The notes under the pieces were generated by a model, which saw only the letters and a list, made by a program, of their open reading frames with translations, had not been told where the DNA came from and did no database searches. A stretch of 33,252 nucleotides of DNA from Pluralibacter sp. (GTDB taxonomy: Bacteria > Pseudomonadota > Gammaproteobacteria > Enterobacterales > Enterobacteriaceae). The stretch lies in the NCBI RefSeq assembly GCF_019237635.1, contig NZ_JAFAGS010000130.1, positions 1-33,252 of the forward strand, given 5' to 3'. Below are positions 17,967-29,057 of the stretch, in pieces. Within the stretch, counting starts at the first letter, position 1, and each line of letters starts with the position of its first letter. Position numbers and translations under genes: made by a program.

Positions 17967-18300
17967 GTTTAATCCTTTTTGTATAACGCAGGTAAATTAC
18001 TCAAAATTTTCGATGGAATAATACGCGAATTAAGTTGCGAGAGATAATGTTCTGCGGGGGAAAAGGTTCAGAATTTATATGAGTAAATTGTCAATAAAAG
18101 TGCATAAACAACGAATTTTTCCCGTTTGCAGGGGTGTTTCAAAATATTGCTATAAGTCACATTAAATTTGTGGGTATAGCGCCATAGTTACTGTAACCCT
18201 GCAATCCGCCCCAGGAGGAGCAATCATAGTTATTGGTTAAATGATCTTCACATCGCGAGAGAGTTTCCTTAAACTAACCATAATAATAAGAGAGGCCATT
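17967..18300. other. Intergenic region with divergent promoters and ypfM leader
   Basis: This 334-bp AT-rich stretch separates yffB and ypfM, which are transcribed away from each other. An extended -10-like element (TGCTATAAG, near 18152-18160) with an upstream TTGCAG could serve ypfM, leaving a leader of roughly 140 nt. Within the leader is a perfect AGGAGG at 18213-18218 that has no ATG or GTG at proper spacing. The reading frame of ypfM is open back to an ATG at 18241. Confidence 0.4.
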
Positions 18301-18360
18301 ATGATTGAACGTGAACTGGGGAACTGGAAAGATTTTATTGAAGGCATGCTTCGTAAATGA
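18301..18360 (+). CDS. ypfM: YpfM, 19-residue small protein
   Basis: The ORF encodes 19 residues, beginning MIERELGNWKDF and ending MLRK. From memory this differs from E. coli YpfM at only one residue, and it lies between yffB and acrD as in E. coli. A GAGG Shine-Dalgarno (18292-18295) lies 5 nt before the ATG. The function is not known. It is probably an amphipathic helix with no clear membrane segment. An in-frame ATG at 18241 would give a 39-residue form but lacks a well-placed ribosome-binding site. It is convergent with acrD and followed by a terminator. Confidence 0.9.
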   Translation: MIERELGNWKDFIEGMLRK

Positions 18361-18403
18361 TTTTCTGAAGTAAACCGCTGCGCTAAATAAAGAGCATGAC
18401 AAG

Positions 18404-18429
18404 AAAAGGCGACCGACAGGTCGCCTTTT
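18404..18429. terminator. Bidirectional terminator between ypfM and acrD
   Basis: A perfect 11-bp inverted repeat (AAAAGGCGACC 18404-18414, GGTCGCCTTTT 18419-18429) with a GACA loop supplies T runs on both strands. It is followed by CTATTT on the plus strand. It lies between the convergent stops of ypfM and acrD. Confidence 0.88.
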
Positions 18430-18442
18430 CTATTTCTGGTGA

Positions 18443-21400
18443 TTATTCCTGCGGCCCCTTCAGCGGGAAGCGGCGGCGAACCAGCACAAAGAACAGCGGT
18501 ACGAAGAAAATGGCGAGAATGGTGGCGGAAATCATCCCCCCCATCACGCCGGTACCGACCGCGTGCTGGCTACCGGAGCCTGCCCCGGTGCTGGTGGCCA
18601 TCGGCAGCACGCCGAAGACAAACGCCAGTGAGGTCATGAGAATCGGACGCAGGCGCTGGCGGCAGGCGTGCAACGTCGCCGCCAGCAAATCCTGACCTTT
18701 GGCATTCATCTCGTTGGCGAACTCTACGATCAGAATGGCGTTTTTCGCCGACAGGCCGATGACCGTTAATAGCCCCACCTGGAAGTAAACGTCGTTTTCC
18801 AGGCCGCGCATCCAGGTGGCCAGCAACGCGCCGATCACCCCCAGCGGTACCACCAGCATGACGGAAAACGGCACAGACCAGCTTTCATACAGCGCCGCCA
18901 GGCACAGGAACACCACCAGCAGAGAGATAGCGTACAGCGCTGGCGCCTGGGAGCCGGAGAGACGTTCCTGGTACGACATCGCCGTCCACTCAAGGCCAAA
19001 GCCAGTCGGCAGCTGGCTGACCAGTTGCTCCATCACGCCCATTGCGGTGCCGGTACTCACGCCCGGCGCGGCCTCGCCGATAATCTCCAGCGCAGAGTAG
19101 CCGTTGTAACGCTCAAGACGCGGCGAGCCGGTCTGCCAGCGCGAGGTGGCAAACGCGGAGAACGGCACCATTTCGCCGCTATTGTTGCGCACATACCACA
19201 AGTTGATATCGTCCGGCAGCATGCGATACGGCGCGGCGGCCTGTACATAAACCTTCTTCACGCGGCCACGGTCCATAAAGTCGTTAACGTAGTCCGAACC
19301 CCAGGCCGTTTGCAGGGTATCGTTGATGTCGTCGATAGACACCCCCAGCGCCCGCGCTTTTCGCTGGTCGATATCCACCTGCAGCTGCGGGCTGTCGTCG
19401 AGGCCGTTGTGACGCACGCGGGTGAGCTGGTCGTTGTTAGCGGCCAGCGACAAAAGCTTATCGCGGGCCGCCATCAGCGCCGCATGACCCTGACCGGCGT
19501 GATCCTGAAGCTCCATGTCGAAACCAGCTGAACTGCCCAGACCGCTGATGGCAGGCGGGTTGTTCGCAAAGACGCGGGCTTCGTTTATCTGGTTAAACGC
19601 GTTGGTGGCGCGTTCGATAATGGCAAAGGAAGTGCCGGTTTTCGGATCGCGTTCGCCCCAGTCTTTCAGTCGAACGAACATCCGCGCCACATTCTGCCCG
19701 TTGCCGCCGGGGCCGGAACCGATGGTTGAAAATACCGAGGCGATGTTCGCCTGTTCGTGGCTGAAAAAGTAATCTTCCACTTTTTTAACCACTTTCAGCG
19801 TTTGTTGCTGCGTTGAGCCGCTGGGCAACTGCACTGACGTCAGGAACATACCGCGGTCTTCCAGCGGCAGGAAGGAGGTCGGCAGGCGCATAAACAGCAC
19901 AACCATGCCGCCCAGCAACAGTACGTAGATAAGCATCCAGCGCACGCTGCGGTGCAGGATCCTGCCTACCGCAGTTTCATAGCGTTCGGCATTGCGATTG
20001 AACACCCTGTTAAACCAGCCGAAGAAACCTTTTTTACCGTGCTCTTCGCCTTTTTGTATCGGTTTGAGCAGCGTTGCGCACAGCGCCGGGGTGAGAATCA
20101 ACGCCACCAGCACCGACAGCACCATCGCGGAAACGATGGTAATCGAGAACTGGCGATAGATAGCCCCGGTAGTGCCGCCGAAGAAAGCCATCGGCACGAA
20201 TACCGCCGACAGCACCATGGCGATCCCCACCAGCGCGCCCTGTATCTGTCCCATAGATTTGCGGGTCGCCTCTTTGGGCGAAAGCCCTTCGGCGCTCATG
20301 ATGCGTTCGACGTTTTCCACTACCACGATAGCGTCATCCACCAGCAGCCCTATCGCCAGCACCATCGCAAACATCGTCAGGGTGTTAATACTGTAACCGC
20401 AGGCGAACAGGATGGAGAAGGTGCCCATCAGCACCACCGGTACCGCGATGGTTGGGATCAGCGTGGCGCGGAAGTTTTGCAAAAACAGGTACATCACCAG
20501 GAACACCAGCGCGATAGCTTCGAGCAGCGTCTTCACCACATCGTGGATTGACGCCTTCACGAAGGAGGTGGTCTCGTAGGCGATTTTGTACTCCAGCCCG
20601 TGCGGGAAATAGTGCGACAGCTGATCCAGTCTGTTTAGCACCAGCTCGGCGGTTTGCATCTCGTTGGCGCCGGATGCCAGTTGGATGCCCAGACCGGAGG
20701 CCTGGTTGCGGTTGTAAAAACTAAGATAGTCATAATTTTCCGCGCCCAGCTCGACTTTAGCGACATCGCCAAGCGTCACCAGCGATCCGTCCTGATTGAC
20801 GCGCAGGGTAATATCCCGGAACTGCTGCGGCGTTTGCAGCAGCGACTGGGCGTTAATCGTCGCGTTCAGCGCCTGCTTATCGACGGAGGGCGTCCCCCCA
20901 AGCTGGCCGACGGCAATTTGCGCGTTCTGCGATGAGATGGCGTCGGTGACGTCTTTGGTGGTCAACTGGTAGCTGGTGAGCTTCGCCGGGTCGAGCCAGA
21001 TACGCATCGAATATTGCGAACCGTAGGCCGAAATATCCCCTACGCCGTTAATACGGCTGAGCGGCTCCTGGATGTTACTGGCGACGTAGTCGGCAATATC
21101 CTGCTTATCCATACTGCCGTCAGTCGACACGAACGCGATGGTCAGGATGTTGGTATCACCGGTTTTACGCACCGTCACGCCCTGGTCCTGAACGGCTTGC
21201 GGCAGTTTTTTCATTGCCGATTGCAGCTGGTTTTGCACCTGTTGCATCGCTTCGTTGGGGTCCGTCCCGGCGCTAAAGGTAAGGGTGATCGTCGCCTGGC
21301 CTGCGGAGCTGCTCTGCGAGGACATGTACATCAGGTTATCGAGCCCGGTCATATTCTGCTCAATAACCTGCGTCACGGTATTCTCCAGCGTCTGCGCCGA

Positions 21401-21556
21401 AGCACCCGGGTAGTTGGCCGTAATACGCACGTTCGGCGGCGCCAGATCGGGGTATTGTTCAACGGGTAGCGATAGAATTGCCAGGGTTCCTGTCAGGCAC
21501 AACAGGATGGCCAGTACCCAGGCAAAAATGGGGCGATCGATAAAGAAATTCGCCAT
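18443..21556 (-). CDS. acrD: AcrD, RND efflux pump inner-membrane transporter
   Basis: AcrD exports aminoglycosides, bile acids and other amphiphiles in complex with AcrA and TolC. The 1037-residue length equals E. coli AcrD. The hydrophobic N-terminus [19 protein letters not shown] opens the first of 12 membrane helices. Two large periplasmic loops follow helices 1 and 7. The proton-relay aspartates lie in the helix 4 segment [14 protein letters not shown] (about 400-414). The Ala/Gly-rich [12 protein letters not shown] segment near the C-terminus is intact. It is monocistronic, with no membrane-fusion gene beside it, as expected for AcrD. In K-12 narQ and aegA precede it, and here they are absent. 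Confidence 0.97.
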   Translation of the reverse strand: MANFFIDRPIFAWVLAILLCLTGTLAILSLPVEQYPDLAPPNVRITANYPGASAQTLENTVTQVIEQNMTGLDNLMYMSSQSSSAGQATITLTFSAGTDPNEAMQQVQNQLQSAMKKLPQAVQDQGVTVRKTGDTNILTIAFVSTDGSMDKQDIADYVASNIQEPLSRINGVGDISAYGSQYSMRIWLDPAKLTSYQLTTKDVTDAISSQNAQIAVGQLGGTPSVDKQALNATINAQSLLQTPQQFRDITLRVNQDGSLVTLGDVAKVELGAENYDYLSFYNRNQASGLGIQLASGANEMQTAELVLNRLDQLSHYFPHGLEYKIAYETTSFVKASIHDVVKTLLEAIALVFLVMYLFLQNFRATLIPTIAVPVVLMGTFSILFACGYSINTLTMFAMVLAIGLLVDDAIVVVENVERIMSAEGLSPKEATRKSMGQIQGALVGIAMVLSAVFVPMAFFGGTTGAIYRQFSITIVSAMVLSVLVALILTPALCATLLKPIQKGEEHGKKGFFGWFNRVFNRNAERYETAVGRILHRSVRWMLIYVLLLGGMVVLFMRLPTSFLPLEDRGMFLTSVQLPSGSTQQQTLKVVKKVEDYFFSHEQANIASVFSTIGSGPGGNGQNVARMFVRLKDWGERDPKTGTSFAIIERATNAFNQINEARVFANNPPAISGLGSSAGFDMELQDHAGQGHAALMAARDKLLSLAANNDQLTRVRHNGLDDSPQLQVDIDQRKARALGVSIDDINDTLQTAWGSDYVNDFMDRGRVKKVYVQAAAPYRMLPDDINLWYVRNNSGEMVPFSAFATSRWQTGSPRLERYNGYSALEIIGEAAPGVSTGTAMGVMEQLVSQLPTGFGLEWTAMSYQERLSGSQAPALYAISLLVVFLCLAALYESWSVPFSVMLVVPLGVIGALLATWMRGLENDVYFQVGLLTVIGLSAKNAILIVEFANEMNAKGQDLLAATLHACRQRLRPILMTSLAFVFGVLPMATSTGAGSGSQHAVGTGVMGGMISATILAIFFVPLFFVLVRRRFPLKGPQE

Positions 21557-21628
21557 TGGAATCAGGACCTCATTTTGCTCATTTTCTTGTTATGACACGG
21601 CTTCGCACACTGTAGCGGTATGGCCTGA

Positions 21629-21647
21629 AGCAAACGTGGAGAAATTA
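21629..21647 (-). promoter_or_regulatory. Possible BaeR box upstream of acrD
   Basis: Read on the minus strand, the site contains TTTCTCCA followed after three bases by TTG. This partly matches the BaeR consensus TTTTTCTCCATNATTGGC. It lies about 75-90 bp before the acrD ATG. acrD activation by BaeR under envelope stress is known in E. coli. The match is incomplete in its 3' half. Confidence 0.3.
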
Positions 21648-21772
21648 AGGAGATATTGTAAATTATCATGCCGCTTTTGCGCATAGCCATACAAAAACAG
21701 ACGTGGCCCGCTGACGACAAACCGGGATCGGCGGCGTAAGATGTTTGCTCATTCTGACGCTGAGGAGACCGT

Positions 21773-22348
21773 ATGTCGTTTAAAATTGAGGTTATCAAAG
21801 ATAAGATCCTGTCAGACAACTATTTCGTGTTACGCAATATCACCTACGATTTAACGCAAAAAAATGGCGAAGTCATCCACCATAAACGAGAGGTCTACGA
21901 CCGGGGCAATGGAGCTACAATTCTGCTCTATAACCCGCGCAAGCAGACGGTAGTGCTGGTACGCCAGTTCCGTATCGCCACCTGGGTCAATGGTAATGAA
22001 AACGGCATGCTGATAGAAACCTGCGCGGGTCTGCTGGATGACGACGAGCCGGAAGCCTGTATCCGCAAAGAGGCCATCGAAGAGACCGGCTACCAGGTCG
22101 GCGAGGTGCGCAAAGTTTTCGAGCTGTATATGTCGCCAGGCGGCGTGACCGAAATTGTGTACTTCTTCATCGCCGAATATGATGACAGCCTGCGCGCGAA
22201 TGCTGGCGGCGGCGTCGAGGATGAAGCTATCGAAGTCCTGGAACTGCCGTTTGTTGAGGCGCTGGCGATGATGAAGCGCGGTGAAATTTGTGATGGAAAA
22301 GCCGTCATTCTGCTGCAGTACCTGCAAAATGCGGGTTTAATGGACTAA
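21773..22348 (+). CDS. nudK: NudK, GDP-mannose hydrolase (Nudix family)
   Basis: The 191-residue Nudix hydrolase cleaves GDP-mannose to mannose-1-phosphate and GMP. The Nudix box lies near residues 86-107 ([22 protein letters not shown], here split: G86, E92, K99-E100, E103-E104 and G106). It is followed by the [15 protein letters not shown] stretch shared with ADP-sugar pyrophosphatases. A GAGGAG ribosome-binding site precedes the ATG. The length equals E. coli NudK. ypfG follows on the same strand. Confidence 0.95.
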   Translation: MSFKIEVIKDKILSDNYFVLRNITYDLTQKNGEVIHHKREVYDRGNGATILLYNPRKQTVVLVRQFRIATWVNGNENGMLIETCAGLLDDDEPEACIRKEAIEETGYQVGEVRKVFELYMSPGGVTEIVYFFIAEYDDSLRANAGGGVEDEAIEVLELPFVEALAMMKRGEICDGKAVILLQYLQNAGLMD

Positions 22349-22384
22349 TCCGATTGAGCGTAACCGCTGCGTTGCGCCAGGATG

Positions 22385-22418
22385 ACCCCAGAGCATTGTG
22401 GTTTTTTTCTTCTGGGGT
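22385..22418 (+). promoter_or_regulatory. Hairpin between nudK and ypfG overlapping the ypfG ribosome-binding region
   Basis: A perfect 8-bp inverted repeat (ACCCCAGA 22385-22392, TCTGGGGT 22411-22418) encloses an 18-nt loop rich in T. The only G-rich sequence that could act as Shine-Dalgarno for ypfG is inside the 3' arm, seven bases before the GTG at 22425. It could reduce ypfG translation or act as a weak attenuator after nudK. This is inference from base pairing. Confidence 0.35.
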
Positions 22419-22424
22419 TGTTCT

Positions 22425-23471
22425 GTGCGCTATCGTTTCATTTTCCTTCTCTTTCTGGCCTGGTGCCCGTCATTTCTGACCTGGGCCGCCCCTGCGCAGC
22501 AAACCTTTGACGACTGGCTGGTGACCTGTAACAACCAGAATTTCTGTCTCGCCCGCAACGTCGGGACGCATCACGGGCTGGTAATGACCCTTGGCCGCAG
22601 CGCTGGCGCTCACGCCGATGCCAGCCTGCGCATAGAGCTGGGCGGGCCGGAGAATCTGCTGCCCAAAACGCCAGCCGTTGCGCCGCGACTGCTGTTTGAC
22701 GGACAACCTCTGACGCTGACCGGCGAGCGCTGGCAGCTTACGCCGTGGTTGTTGAGCACCAGCGACAGCGCCACGATCAACCGGTTTTTGCAGCACATCC
22801 AGGAAGGGCAGGCGATCGGCCTGAAGCAGGGCAACCAGAGCATCTCCCTGCAGGGGCTGAAAGCCGCGCTGTTGTTCATTGACGACCGGCAAAAACGCGT
22901 GGGTAGCGAGACCGCCTGGATTGGCAAAGGCGACGATCCGCCGCTGAGCGTACCGCCTGCCCCGGCGCTGAAATCGGTCGCCAGAATCAATCCAACGGCG
23001 GCGCCGTTCAGTCGCGAAGAGCTCAACGATCTGCTGGATTACGGTAACGTTCGCATGAATAACAGCGCCTGCTCTCTCGATCCTCAGCGCCGTGAAATTT
23101 GGGTCACGCCGCTGACCGATGAAAAAGCGCTGCTGATCCAGAGCTGCGAATCCGGCGCGTACAACACCATTTACCTGGCCTGGCTGGTCTCCCGCGAAAA
23201 ACCGTTTGCCGCCCGGCAGATAAACCTGCGTCTGCCGTTTCTGCCCCCGGACAGCGACAACCGCGAAATTGAGCTGGTGAACGCCAGCTTTGACGGTAAC
23301 ACGCAGGAGCTGACGACCCTTGAGAAGCTGCGAGGCGCAGGCGACTGCGGCGTGCAAACGCGCTGGCGCTATGATGGCCAGCGCTTTCGCCTGGTGCGGT
23401 ATGCCGGTATGCCGGTGTGCGATAACTGGCAGGGGCCAGATGCCTGGCCCACGCTGTGGATCACCCGTTAA
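22425..23471 (+). CDS. ypfG: YpfG, DUF1176 periplasmic protein
   Basis: From the GTG at 22425 the protein has 348 residues, close to the usual YpfG length. An earlier GTG at 22398 would place a nonstandard segment before the signal peptide. The signal peptide [21 protein letters not shown] is split here as a basic start, a hydrophobic core to about residue 16, and cleavage near residue 22-24. The mature part begins around [19 protein letters not shown] and ends [14 protein letters not shown], with several cysteines suited to periplasmic disulfides. Function is unknown. It follows nudK and overlaps the convergent tktB by 11 bp. Confidence 0.88.
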   Translation: MRYRFIFLLFLAWCPSFLTWAAPAQQTFDDWLVTCNNQNFCLARNVGTHHGLVMTLGRSAGAHADASLRIELGGPENLLPKTPAVAPRLLFDGQPLTLTGERWQLTPWLLSTSDSATINRFLQHIQEGQAIGLKQGNQSISLQGLKAALLFIDDRQKRVGSETAWIGKGDDPPLSVPPAPALKSVARINPTAAPFSREELNDLLDYGNVRMNNSACSLDPQRREIWVTPLTDEKALLIQSCESGAYNTIYLAWLVSREKPFAARQINLRLPFLPPDSDNREIELVNASFDGNTQELTTLEKLRGAGDCGVQTRWRYDGQRFRLVRYAGMPVCDNWQGPDAWPTLWITR

Positions 23472-25455
23472 GTACTTTTCTCGCCTTCGCGAGCACGTTG
23501 TCGACGGTGAAGCCGAAATGCGGGAACAGTTTGTCCGCAGGCGCAGATTCACCGTACTGCGTCATGCCGACGATAGCCCCCTTGAGACCGACGTATTTGT
23601 ACCAGTAGTCGGCGATCCCGGCCTCTACCGCCACCCGGGCGGTGACGCCTGACGGCAGCACCGACTCGCGGTACTGAGCGTCCTGGGCGTCAAACACGTC
23701 GGTTGACGGCAGCGATACCACCCTCACGTTCACCCCTTCCGCCCGCAGCGTTTCGGCGGCCTGTACGGTGATTTCCACCTCCGAACCGGTGGCGATAAGA
23801 ATCAGGTCTGGTTTACCGCCCGCGTCTTTTAACACATATCCGCCGCGGGCGATGGCCTGTACCTGCTCCACAGAACGCGCCATCTGCAGCAGGTTTTGCC
23901 GCGACAAAATCAATGCCGTCGGACCGTGGTTGCGCTCAACGGCGGCCTTCCAGGCGACCGCAGTTTCGACCTGATCGCATGGCCGCCAGGTGCTGAAGTT
24001 AGGGGTAAGCCGCAGGCTGGCGAGTTGTTCCACCGCCTGATGCGTCGGGCCGTCTTCCCCAAGTCCGATGGAGTCATGGGTGTAGACCATAATCTGGTGC
24101 GCCTTCATCAGCGCCGCCATGCGCGCGGCGTTGCGGGCGTATTCGACGAACATCAGGAACGTGGCGGTATAGGGGATAAACCCGCCGTGATGCGCGATGC
24201 CGTTGGCGATAGCGGTCATCCCGAATTCGCGCACGCCGTAGTGCAGGTAGTTGCCCGCGTGGTCCTCTTTAATCGAGCGAGAACCTTTCCAGATAGTCAG
24301 GTTGCTGGGCGCCAGATCCGCCGAGCCGCCGAGCAGTTCCGGCAGGTCAGGGCCATAGGCGTTGAGGGTGTTTTGTGAGGCTTTGCGGCTGGCTATCTTC
24401 GCCGGTTCTGACTGCATTCTGGCAATCCAGTCGTGGGTCACCTGCTGCCAGTTGTCAGGCAGTTCGCCGCGCATACGGCGCACGAGCTCCGCCGCCAGAT
24501 GCGGATGCGCTTTCTCGTAGGCCGCGAACTTCTCGTTCCAGCCGTGCTGCGCTTTTTCACCTTTGTCCCGGGCATCCCAGGCGCTGTAGATTTCGCGAGG
24601 GATTTCAAACGCCGGGTACTTCCAGCCGAGTTGCAGGCGCGCCAGTGCGACTTCTTCTTCGCCCAGCGCCGCGCCGTGAGCCTCCTCTTTACCCGCTTTG
24701 TTCGGCGAGCCGAAGCCGATAATGGTCCGGCACATGATAAGCGATGGCTTATCTTTCACGCGCTGGGCCTCTTCGATGGCGCGCTTTACCGCCTGCGGGT
24801 CATGACCGTCGATATCATGAATGACGTGCCAGTGATAGGCTTCGAAGCGTCTGGCGGTATCGTCGGTAAACCAGCCTTTGGTTTCTCCGTCAATCGAGAT
24901 GCCGTTGTGATCGTAAAAGCCAATCAGCTTGCCGAGTCCCAGTGTTCCCGCCAGCGAACAGGCCTCGTGAGAGACTCCCTCCATCAGGCAGCCGTCGCCC
25001 ATAAACACCCAGGTGTAGTGATCAACTATCTCATGACCCGGCTGATTGAACTGCGCGGCCAGCGTCCGTTCGGCAATCGCCATACCGACGGCATTCGCCA
25101 GCCCCTGGCCCAGCGGTCCGGTGGTGGTTTCTACGCCAGGCGTATAGCCGAGCTCCGGGTGGCCTGGCGTTTTGGAGTGCAACTGACGGAAGTTTTTCAA
25201 CTCAGATATCGGCAGGTCATAGCCGCTCAGGTGCAACAGGCTGTAGAGCAACATGGAGGCGTGACCGTTGGATAAAATAAAGCGGTCGCGATCGTACCAG
25301 TGGGGATCGTTTGGGTTGTGTTTGAGAAAATCGTTCCACAGCACTTCGGCGATATCCGCCATTCCCATCGGCGCGCCGGGATGGCCGGAATTGGCTTTTT
25401 GCACGGCATCCATACTCAGGGCGCGAATCGCGTTAGCAAGCTCTCTTCGGGACAT
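23461..25455 (-). CDS. tktB: TktB, transketolase
   Basis: Transketolase transfers two-carbon units between pentose phosphate intermediates using thiamine diphosphate and a divalent cation. The 664 residues include the N-terminal [16 protein letters not shown] region, the thiamine-diphosphate motif beginning [12 protein letters not shown] (about 153), the catalytic segment [16 protein letters not shown] (about 410-425) and the C-terminal [12 protein letters not shown] region. The location beside talA identifies it as the minor isozyme TktB rather than TktA. It follows talA by 20 bp. Its last 11 bp overlap the end of ypfG on the other strand. In E. coli the pair depends on sigma-S. Confidence 0.97.
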   Translation of the reverse strand: MSRRELANAIRALSMDAVQKANSGHPGAPMGMADIAEVLWNDFLKHNPNDPHWYDRDRFILSNGHASMLLYSLLHLSGYDLPISELKNFRQLHSKTPGHPELGYTPGVETTTGPLGQGLANAVGMAIAERTLAAQFNQPGHEIVDHYTWVFMGDGCLMEGVSHEACSLAGTLGLGKLIGFYDHNGISIDGETKGWFTDDTARRFEAYHWHVIHDIDGHDPQAVKRAIEEAQRVKDKPSLIMCRTIIGFGSPNKAGKEEAHGAALGEEEVALARLQLGWKYPAFEIPREIYSAWDARDKGEKAQHGWNEKFAAYEKAHPHLAAELVRRMRGELPDNWQQVTHDWIARMQSEPAKIASRKASQNTLNAYGPDLPELLGGSADLAPSNLTIWKGSRSIKEDHAGNYLHYGVREFGMTAIANGIAHHGGFIPYTATFLMFVEYARNAARMAALMKAHQIMVYTHDSIGLGEDGPTHQAVEQLASLRLTPNFSTWRPCDQVETAVAWKAAVERNHGPTALILSRQNLLQMARSVEQVQAIARGGYVLKDAGGKPDLILIATGSEVEITVQAAETLRAEGVNVRVVSLPSTDVFDAQDAQYRESVLPSGVTARVAVEAGIADYWYKYVGLKGAIVGMTQYGESAPADKLFPHFGFTVDNVLAKARKVLNG

Positions 25456-25475
25456 AGTTAACTCCGTGGCAAAAG

Positions 25476-26426
25476 TTACAGTTTGGCCGCCAGTAGATCT
25501 TCCAGTTTGCGCTGATCGACGGCGAACAGGCGGATACCTTCCGCCAGCTTATCCACCGCCATGGCGTCCTGGTTATGCTCCCAGCGGAATTCGGTTTCGC
25601 TCATCGCGACCGGATGTTGGAAATACAGCGAAGGCGGAACCAGCTTGCGGATGACCGGCGCATCGCTCTCCTGCAGCGATTTCAGCAGGGCAGGGGCGAT
25701 GGTCAGGCGGTCACAGCCGACCAGCGCGAGGATCTGCTCGGTGCGGCGGAAGCTGGCGCCCATGACGATGGTGTCATAGCGGTGCTGTTTGAAATAATCG
25801 TAAATATTGCGTACCGATCTGACGCCGGGGTCATTCTCCGCCACGTACGGGTCCATCGGTTCGCGCTGCTGATACCAGTCGTAGATGCGCCCGACAAACG
25901 GTGATATCAGAAAAACGCCCGCTTCGGCGCAGGCGCGCGCCTGGGCAAAGGAGAACAGCAGCGTCAGGTTGCAGTGAATGCCCTCTTTTTCCAGCACCTC
26001 GGCGGCGCGGATCCCCTCCCAGGTGGACGCCAGCTTTATCAGTACCCGTGATTTATCAATTCCCTGGGCGGCGTACAGCGCGATCAGCCGTTGGGCTTTA
26101 TTGATGCTTTTTTCTTTATCGAAAGAGAGGTGGGCGTCCACTTCCGTCGAAACGCGTCCGGGGATGCTTTTGAGGATCTCGACGCCGACGTTAATCGCCA
26201 GCTTATCGCAGGCGTCAATCACGCGCTGCTCGCGGTGGCTGCTCTGCTGTTTAGCCCAGGCCACGGCGTCATCAATGAGCGGGGCGTACTGCGCCAGCCC
26301 GACGGCTTTTAGCAGCAGGGAGGGGTTGGTGGTGGCATCTTCCGGCTGATAATGCCGAATTGACTCGATATCGCCGCTGTCGGCGACGACGGTGGTGTAT
26401 TGTTTAATGCCGTCTAGCTGATTCAT
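25476..26426 (-). CDS. talA: TalA, transaldolase A
   Basis: Transaldolase transfers a dihydroxyacetone unit from sedoheptulose-7-phosphate to glyceraldehyde-3-phosphate. The 316 residues match E. coli TalA. The Schiff-base lysine is at 131 ([12 protein letters not shown]). The family motifs DATTNPSLL (30-38) and [13 protein letters not shown] are present. An AAGGAG ribosome-binding site precedes the ATG. It is the first gene of talA-tktB and is divergent from maeB. Confidence 0.97.
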   Translation of the reverse strand: MNQLDGIKQYTTVVADSGDIESIRHYQPEDATTNPSLLLKAVGLAQYAPLIDDAVAWAKQQSSHREQRVIDACDKLAINVGVEILKSIPGRVSTEVDAHLSFDKEKSINKAQRLIALYAAQGIDKSRVLIKLASTWEGIRAAEVLEKEGIHCNLTLLFSFAQARACAEAGVFLISPFVGRIYDWYQQREPMDPYVAENDPGVRSVRNIYDYFKQHRYDTIVMGASFRRTEQILALVGCDRLTIAPALLKSLQESDAPVIRKLVPPSLYFQHPVAMSETEFRWEHNQDAMAVDKLAEGIRLFAVDQRKLEDLLAAKL

Positions 26427-26497
26427 GAAAAAGTCTCCTTAAAAGCGGAGCTTTTACGCTCGTGTTTCTGGAAAAGTCATGACGTGCATAACAAAAA

Positions 26498-26504
26498 AGC
26501 ATAG
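26498..26504 (-). promoter_or_regulatory. Possible sigma-S-type -10 element of talA
   Basis: The minus strand reads CTATGCT, close to the sigma-S extended -10 CTATACT, 72 bp before the talA ATG. talA-tktB is known to be sigma-S dependent in E. coli. No clear -35 was needed or found. Confidence 0.3.
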
Positions 26505-26699
26505 CAGACGGGGATGGTGTTGCTTTTGATACCCGGTAACATGGGTGTTAAAAATTGATAACAAAAAAACTGCTGCGATGCCGGGAATATGGCGGCCTTC
26601 AAAGTTTATGACGCGCTCAACGGCGATACTTAATGGTTAGCACCAGGAGACGCTGAAACGCATTCCTACCTACAGAACGCTACGTGAAAGGAACATTAA

Positions 26700-28979
26700 A
26701 TGGATGACCAGTTAAAACAAAGTGCTCTCGACTTCCATGAATTCCCGATCCCGGGGAAAATCCAGGTCTCTCCAACGAAGCCTCTGGCGACGCAGCGCGA
26801 TCTGGCGCTGGCCTATTCGCCAGGCGTTGCCGCACCGTGTCTCGAAATCGAAAAAGATCCCCTGGCAGCGTACAAATACACCGCGCGCGGCAACCTGGTG
26901 GCGGTGGTGTCCAACGGTACGGCGGTGCTGGGCCTTGGCAATATCGGCGCGCTGGCCGGTAAGCCGGTGATGGAAGGTAAAGGGGTGCTGTTTAAGAAAT
27001 TCGCCGGTATCGACGTGTTCGATATCGAGGTTGATGAGCACGATCCGGATAAGCTTATCGACGTGGTCGCCGCCCTTGAGCCGACGTTTGGCGGCATCAA
27101 CCTTGAAGACATTAAGGCGCCTGAATGTTTCTACATTGAGCAGAAGCTGCGCGAGCGCATGAATATTCCGGTTTTCCACGACGACCAGCACGGGACGGCG
27201 ATCATCAGTACCGCCGCTATCCTCAACGGTCTGCGCGTGGTGGAGAAGAATCTTTCCGACGTCCGTATGGTGGTTTCCGGGGCAGGGGCGGCGGCGATTG
27301 CCTGTATGAACCTGCTGGTGGCGCTGGGGATGCAGAAACACAACATCGTGGTCTGTGACTCGAAAGGCGTTATCTACCAGGGCCGCGAGCCCAATATGGT
27401 AGAGACGAAAGCGGCCTACGCGGTGGTGGATGACGGCAAGCGCACGCTGGACGATGTGATTGACGGCGCCGATATTTTCCTCGGTTGTTCCGGACCGAAG
27501 GTGCTGACCCCTGAGATGGTGAAGAAAATGGCGCGCGCGCCGATGATTCTGGCGCTGGCGAACCCGGAGCCGGAAATTCTGCCGCCGCTGGCGAAAGCGG
27601 TTCGCCCGGACGCGATTATCTGTACCGGTCGTTCCGACTATCCTAACCAGGTGAACAACGTACTGTGCTTCCCGTTCATTTTCCGCGGGGCGCTGGATGT
27701 TGGCGCGACGGCCATCAACGAAGAGATGAAACTTGCCGCCGTGCAGGCGATTGCTGAACTGGCGCACGCCGAGCAGAGCGAAGTTGTGGCATCGGCCTAT
27801 GGCGATCAGGATCTGAGCTTTGGTCCGGAATACATCATTCCAAAACCGTTCGACCCGCGTCTTATCGTGAAGATTGCGCCAGCGGTCGCCAAAGCGGCGA
27901 TGGTGTCCGGTGTGGCGACGCGTCCTATCGAAGACTTTAGCGCTTACGAAGACAAGCTGAGCGAGTTTGTATATAAAACCAACCTGTTCATGAAGCCGAT
28001 TTTCTCCCAGGCGCGTAAAGAGCCCAAACGCGTGGTGCTGGCGGAAGGGGAAGATACCCGCGTTCTGCACGCCACCCAGGAGATGATTACGCTGGGGCTG
28101 GCGAAACCGATTCTGATTGGCCGTCCGAACGTGATTGAAATGCGTATCCAGAAGCTGGGTCTGCAGATCAAACCGGGCGTGGATTTTGAAATCGTAAACA
28201 ACGAGTCGGACCCGCGTTTTAAAGAGTACTGGAGCGAGTACTACCACATTATGAAGCGCCGCGGCATCACCCAGGAGCAGGCGCAGCGTCATGTGATCAG
28301 CAACACTACGGTGATCGGTGCCATCATGGTGCAGCGTGGCGAAGCGGACGCGATGATTTGCGGCACCGTGGGCGATTATCACGAGCACTTTAACGTTATC
28401 CAGCCGCTGTTTGGCTACCGTGACGGCGTACAGACCGCAGGCGCCATGAACGCGTTGCTGCTGCCAAGCGGCAACACCTTTATCGCCGACACCTACGTCA
28501 ACGACGATCCGACGGCGGAACAGCTGGCGGATATTACCCTGATGGCGGCGGAAACCGTGCGTCGTTTCGGTATTGAACCGCGCGTGGCGCTGCTGTCACA
28601 CTCCAACTTTGGCTCCTCCAACTGTCCGGCGGCGACCAAAATGCGCACCACCCTGGCGCTGGTGCGCGAGCGTGACCCTGAGCTGATGATTGACGGCGAA
28701 ATGCACGGCGATGCCGCGCTGGTGGAGAGCATTCGTCTCGACCGGATGCCGGACAGCCCGCTGAAAGGCGCCGCCAATATTCTGGTGATGCCGAATATGG
28801 AAGCCGCGCGCATCAGCTATAACCTGCTGCGCGTTTCCAGTTCTGAAGGGGTAACCGTCGGACCGGTGCTGATGGGGGTAGCGAAACCGGTGCACGTGTT
28901 GACGCCGATCGCCTCCGTTCGCCGTATCGTCAATATGGTGGCGCTGGCGGTGGTCGAGGCACAGACGCAGCCGCTGTAA
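26700..28979 (+). CDS. maeB: MaeB, NADP-dependent malic enzyme
   Basis: MaeB decarboxylates malate to pyruvate with NADP. The 759 residues equal E. coli MaeB and have its two-part structure. An N-terminal malic enzyme spans about 1-425 ([22 protein letters not shown] and the Rossmann [13 protein letters not shown]). A C-terminal phosphotransacetylase-like domain spans about 430-759 ([33 protein letters not shown]), thought to be regulatory. An AAGGAA ribosome-binding site precedes the ATG. In K-12 the eut operon lies beyond it, but here the following DNA is the sulfatase region. Confidence 0.97.
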   Translation: MDDQLKQSALDFHEFPIPGKIQVSPTKPLATQRDLALAYSPGVAAPCLEIEKDPLAAYKYTARGNLVAVVSNGTAVLGLGNIGALAGKPVMEGKGVLFKKFAGIDVFDIEVDEHDPDKLIDVVAALEPTFGGINLEDIKAPECFYIEQKLRERMNIPVFHDDQHGTAIISTAAILNGLRVVEKNLSDVRMVVSGAGAAAIACMNLLVALGMQKHNIVVCDSKGVIYQGREPNMVETKAAYAVVDDGKRTLDDVIDGADIFLGCSGPKVLTPEMVKKMARAPMILALANPEPEILPPLAKAVRPDAIICTGRSDYPNQVNNVLCFPFIFRGALDVGATAINEEMKLAAVQAIAELAHAEQSEVVASAYGDQDLSFGPEYIIPKPFDPRLIVKIAPAVAKAAMVSGVATRPIEDFSAYEDKLSEFVYKTNLFMKPIFSQARKEPKRVVLAEGEDTRVLHATQEMITLGLAKPILIGRPNVIEMRIQKLGLQIKPGVDFEIVNNESDPRFKEYWSEYYHIMKRRGITQEQAQRHVISNTTVIGAIMVQRGEADAMICGTVGDYHEHFNVIQPLFGYRDGVQTAGAMNALLLPSGNTFIADTYVNDDPTAEQLADITLMAAETVRRFGIEPRVALLSHSNFGSSNCPAATKMRTTLALVRERDPELMIDGEMHGDAALVESIRLDRMPDSPLKGAANILVMPNMEAARISYNLLRVSSSEGVTVGPVLMGVAKPVHVLTPIASVRRIVNMVALAVVEAQTQPL

Positions 28980-28998
28980 TTTATTTTTAATTCATTCC

Positions 28999-29030
28999 GG
29001 CGCGGGTTTCTCCCGCGCCATTTTATTTTT
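28999..29030 (+). terminator. Intrinsic terminator of maeB
   Basis: The 8-bp stem GGCGCGGG (28999-29006) / CCCGCGCC (29012-29019) with a 5-nt loop is followed by ATTTTATTTTT. It lies 20 bp past the maeB stop. Confidence 0.88.
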
Positions 29031-29057
29031 ATATTCTCAAGGTGAATGTGAGTTAAT

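Noticed and set aside
22470-23552. 360-residue minus-strand frame opposite ypfG
   Set aside because: It overlaps ypfG completely and tktB partly on another frame. It has no start signal and no recognisable motifs.
26712-28388. 558-residue open frame opposite maeB
   Set aside because: It lies wholly antisense to an intact, highly conserved gene. It is histidine/arginine-rich, as expected of a mirrored GC-rich frame, and has no recognisable domain.
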